Assembly (NCBI GenBank): GCA_028865845.1
Contig: JAGWJK010000375.1
Location: forward strand, 1-5,432
Source of the DNA: Rhizobiaceae bacterium
Lineage (GTDB): Bacteria; Pseudomonadota; Alphaproteobacteria; Rhizobiales; Rhizobiaceae
Direction: 5' to 3'
DNA length: 5,432 bases
A program made the position numbers and the translations under genes. Every line of letters starts with the position of its first letter. Positions within the stretch are counted from its first letter, which is position 1. The notes beneath the pieces were generated by a model. It worked only from the letters and a program-made list of their open reading frames with translations. It ran no database searches and was not told where the DNA came from. Positions 4,651 through 5,432 of this stretch are shown one piece after another.

Positions 4651-5432
4651 CACATATTCGGATAGACCGGCCCCTCGCCGCCCTGCGGGGGGACCCAGTT
4701 GATGTTCTGGTTAGGGTCCTTGATATCGCAGGTCTTGCAGTGGACGCAGTTCTGGGCGTTGATGACGTAGGTCTCCTTGCCGTCCTTCTCCACCCATTCG
4801 TAGACGCCCGCCGGACAGTAGCGTGTCGACGGACCGGCGAAGACATCGTGCTCAGACGACTTCTGCAACGCCAGGTCCTTGACCTTCAGATGCACCGGCT
4901 CGTTCTCCTCGTGATTGGTGTTCGACAGGAACACCGAGGACAGGCGGTCAAAGGTCAGAATGCCATCAGGCTTCGGATAGACGATCTTCTGATGCTTGGC
5001 AGCCGGTTCCAGCGACTGGGCATCGGTCTTGCCGTGCTTCAGCGTGCCGAAGACGGAAAAGCCGAAAAGCTGGTTCGTCCACATGTCGAAACCGCCGAGC
5101 GCGACGCCGAAGGCGGTGCCGAACTTCGACCACAGCGGCTTGACGTTGCGCACGCGCTTCAGATCCTTGCCGATGTCGCTCGCGCGCCATTCGGTCTCGA
5201 TCTCGACGACCTCGTCATTGGCCCGCCCGGCAGCTATTGCGGCGGCGATCTTTTCTGCGGCCATCATGCCCGACAGCACGGCATTGTGGCTGCCCTTGAT
5301 GCGGGGGACGTTGACGAAGCCGGCCGAGCAGCCGATCAGCGCGCCGCCGGGGAAGGTGAGCTTCGGCACCGACTGGTAGCCGCCCTCGGTGATGGCGCGA
5401 GCGCCATAGGAAATGCGCTTGCCGCCTTCGAA
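4650..5432 (-). CDS. etfQO: Electron transfer flavoprotein-ubiquinone oxidoreductase, C-terminal half
   Basis: Partial gene: 260 C-terminal residues are visible, of the roughly 550 usual in the family, and the frame is open through the right edge. The enzyme takes electrons from reduced ETF (from acyl-CoA and other dehydrogenases) and passes them to ubiquinone at the inner membrane through FAD and a [4Fe-4S] cluster. Seen: YGARAITEGGYQSVPKL at the start, then LIGCSAGFVNVPRIKGSHNA, a family hallmark in the FAD domain, then GGFDMWTNQLFG of the membrane/quinone-proximal region. The C-terminal ferredoxin-like domain has all four cluster ligands: one Cys in RYCPAGVYEW (visible residue 206) and three in NCVHCKTCDIKDP (229, 232, 235). 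It ends GGEGPVYPNM, the usual terminus, so the gene looks intact here. GTG at 5369 is an internal codon, not a start. The stop overlaps the ATG of the GNAT gene. Confidence 0.97.
   Translation of the reverse strand, partial: FEGGKRISYGARAITEGGYQSVPKLTFPGGALIGCSAGFVNVPRIKGSHNAVLSGMMAAEKIAAAIAAGRANDEVVEIETEWRASDIGKDLKRVRNVKPLWSKFGTAFGVALGGFDMWTNQLFGFSVFGTLKHGKTDAQSLEPAAKHQKIVYPKPDGILTFDRLSSVFLSNTNHEENEPVHLKVKDLALQKSSEHDVFAGPSTRYCPAGVYEWVEKDGKETYVINAQNCVHCKTCDIKDPNQNINWVPPQGGEGPVYPNM

Noticed and set aside
4996..5379. A 127-codon plus-strand frame opposite ETF-QO
   Set aside because: Antisense shadow of an unmistakable ETF-QO C-terminal half.

Overview
The window looks like chromosomal DNA from an alphaproteobacterium of the Rhizobiales, most likely Rhizobiaceae (Rhizobium, Agrobacterium or Ensifer type). 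This rests on the GC-rich third codon positions, the close family resemblance of the encoded proteins, and a complete-looking C-terminus of an alphaproteobacterial-type ETF-ubiquinone oxidoreductase. It is an ordinary housekeeping/accessory metabolic stretch. I see no mobile element, CRISPR array, tRNA or rRNA.

Layout, left to right: (1) positions 3-758, +, the C-terminal three quarters of a zinc-type alcohol dehydrogenase-like MDR oxidoreductase that enters from the left edge. (2) 759-1111, a long non-coding interval holding a probable 18-codon leader ORF (993-1049) and a strong RNA hairpin that buries the ribosome binding site of the next gene. (3) 1112-2485, +, the magnesium channel/transporter MgtE, closed by a strong intrinsic terminator at 2509-2537. 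(4) 2545-3018, -, an Lrp/AsnC-family regulator. (5) A divergent intergenic region (3019-3163) with a good promoter for the regulator and two overlapping inverted repeats on it. (6) 3164-4066, +, a 10-TM EamA/DMT exporter, closed by an intrinsic terminator at 4093-4119. (7) 4129-4650, -, a GNAT N-acetyltransferase, whose ATG shares one base with the stop of (8) 4650-5432, -, the C-terminal half of ETF-ubiquinone oxidoreductase, which runs off the right edge.

How the genes relate: the Lrp-type regulator and EamA exporter form a classic divergent regulator/exporter pair, with the regulator probably sensing an amino acid or related effector and controlling both itself and efflux. ETF-QO and the GNAT protein appear to be one transcription unit with translational coupling. 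mgtE stands alone and its leader carries the most interesting signal of the window: a short ORF whose RNA can form a long-range pairing that is mutually exclusive with the hairpin that hides the mgtE Shine-Dalgarno. This is the architecture expected of a leader-peptide switch, comparable in principle (not in sequence) to the mgtL/mgtA leader of enterobacteria. The pairing is read by eye and is a hypothesis.
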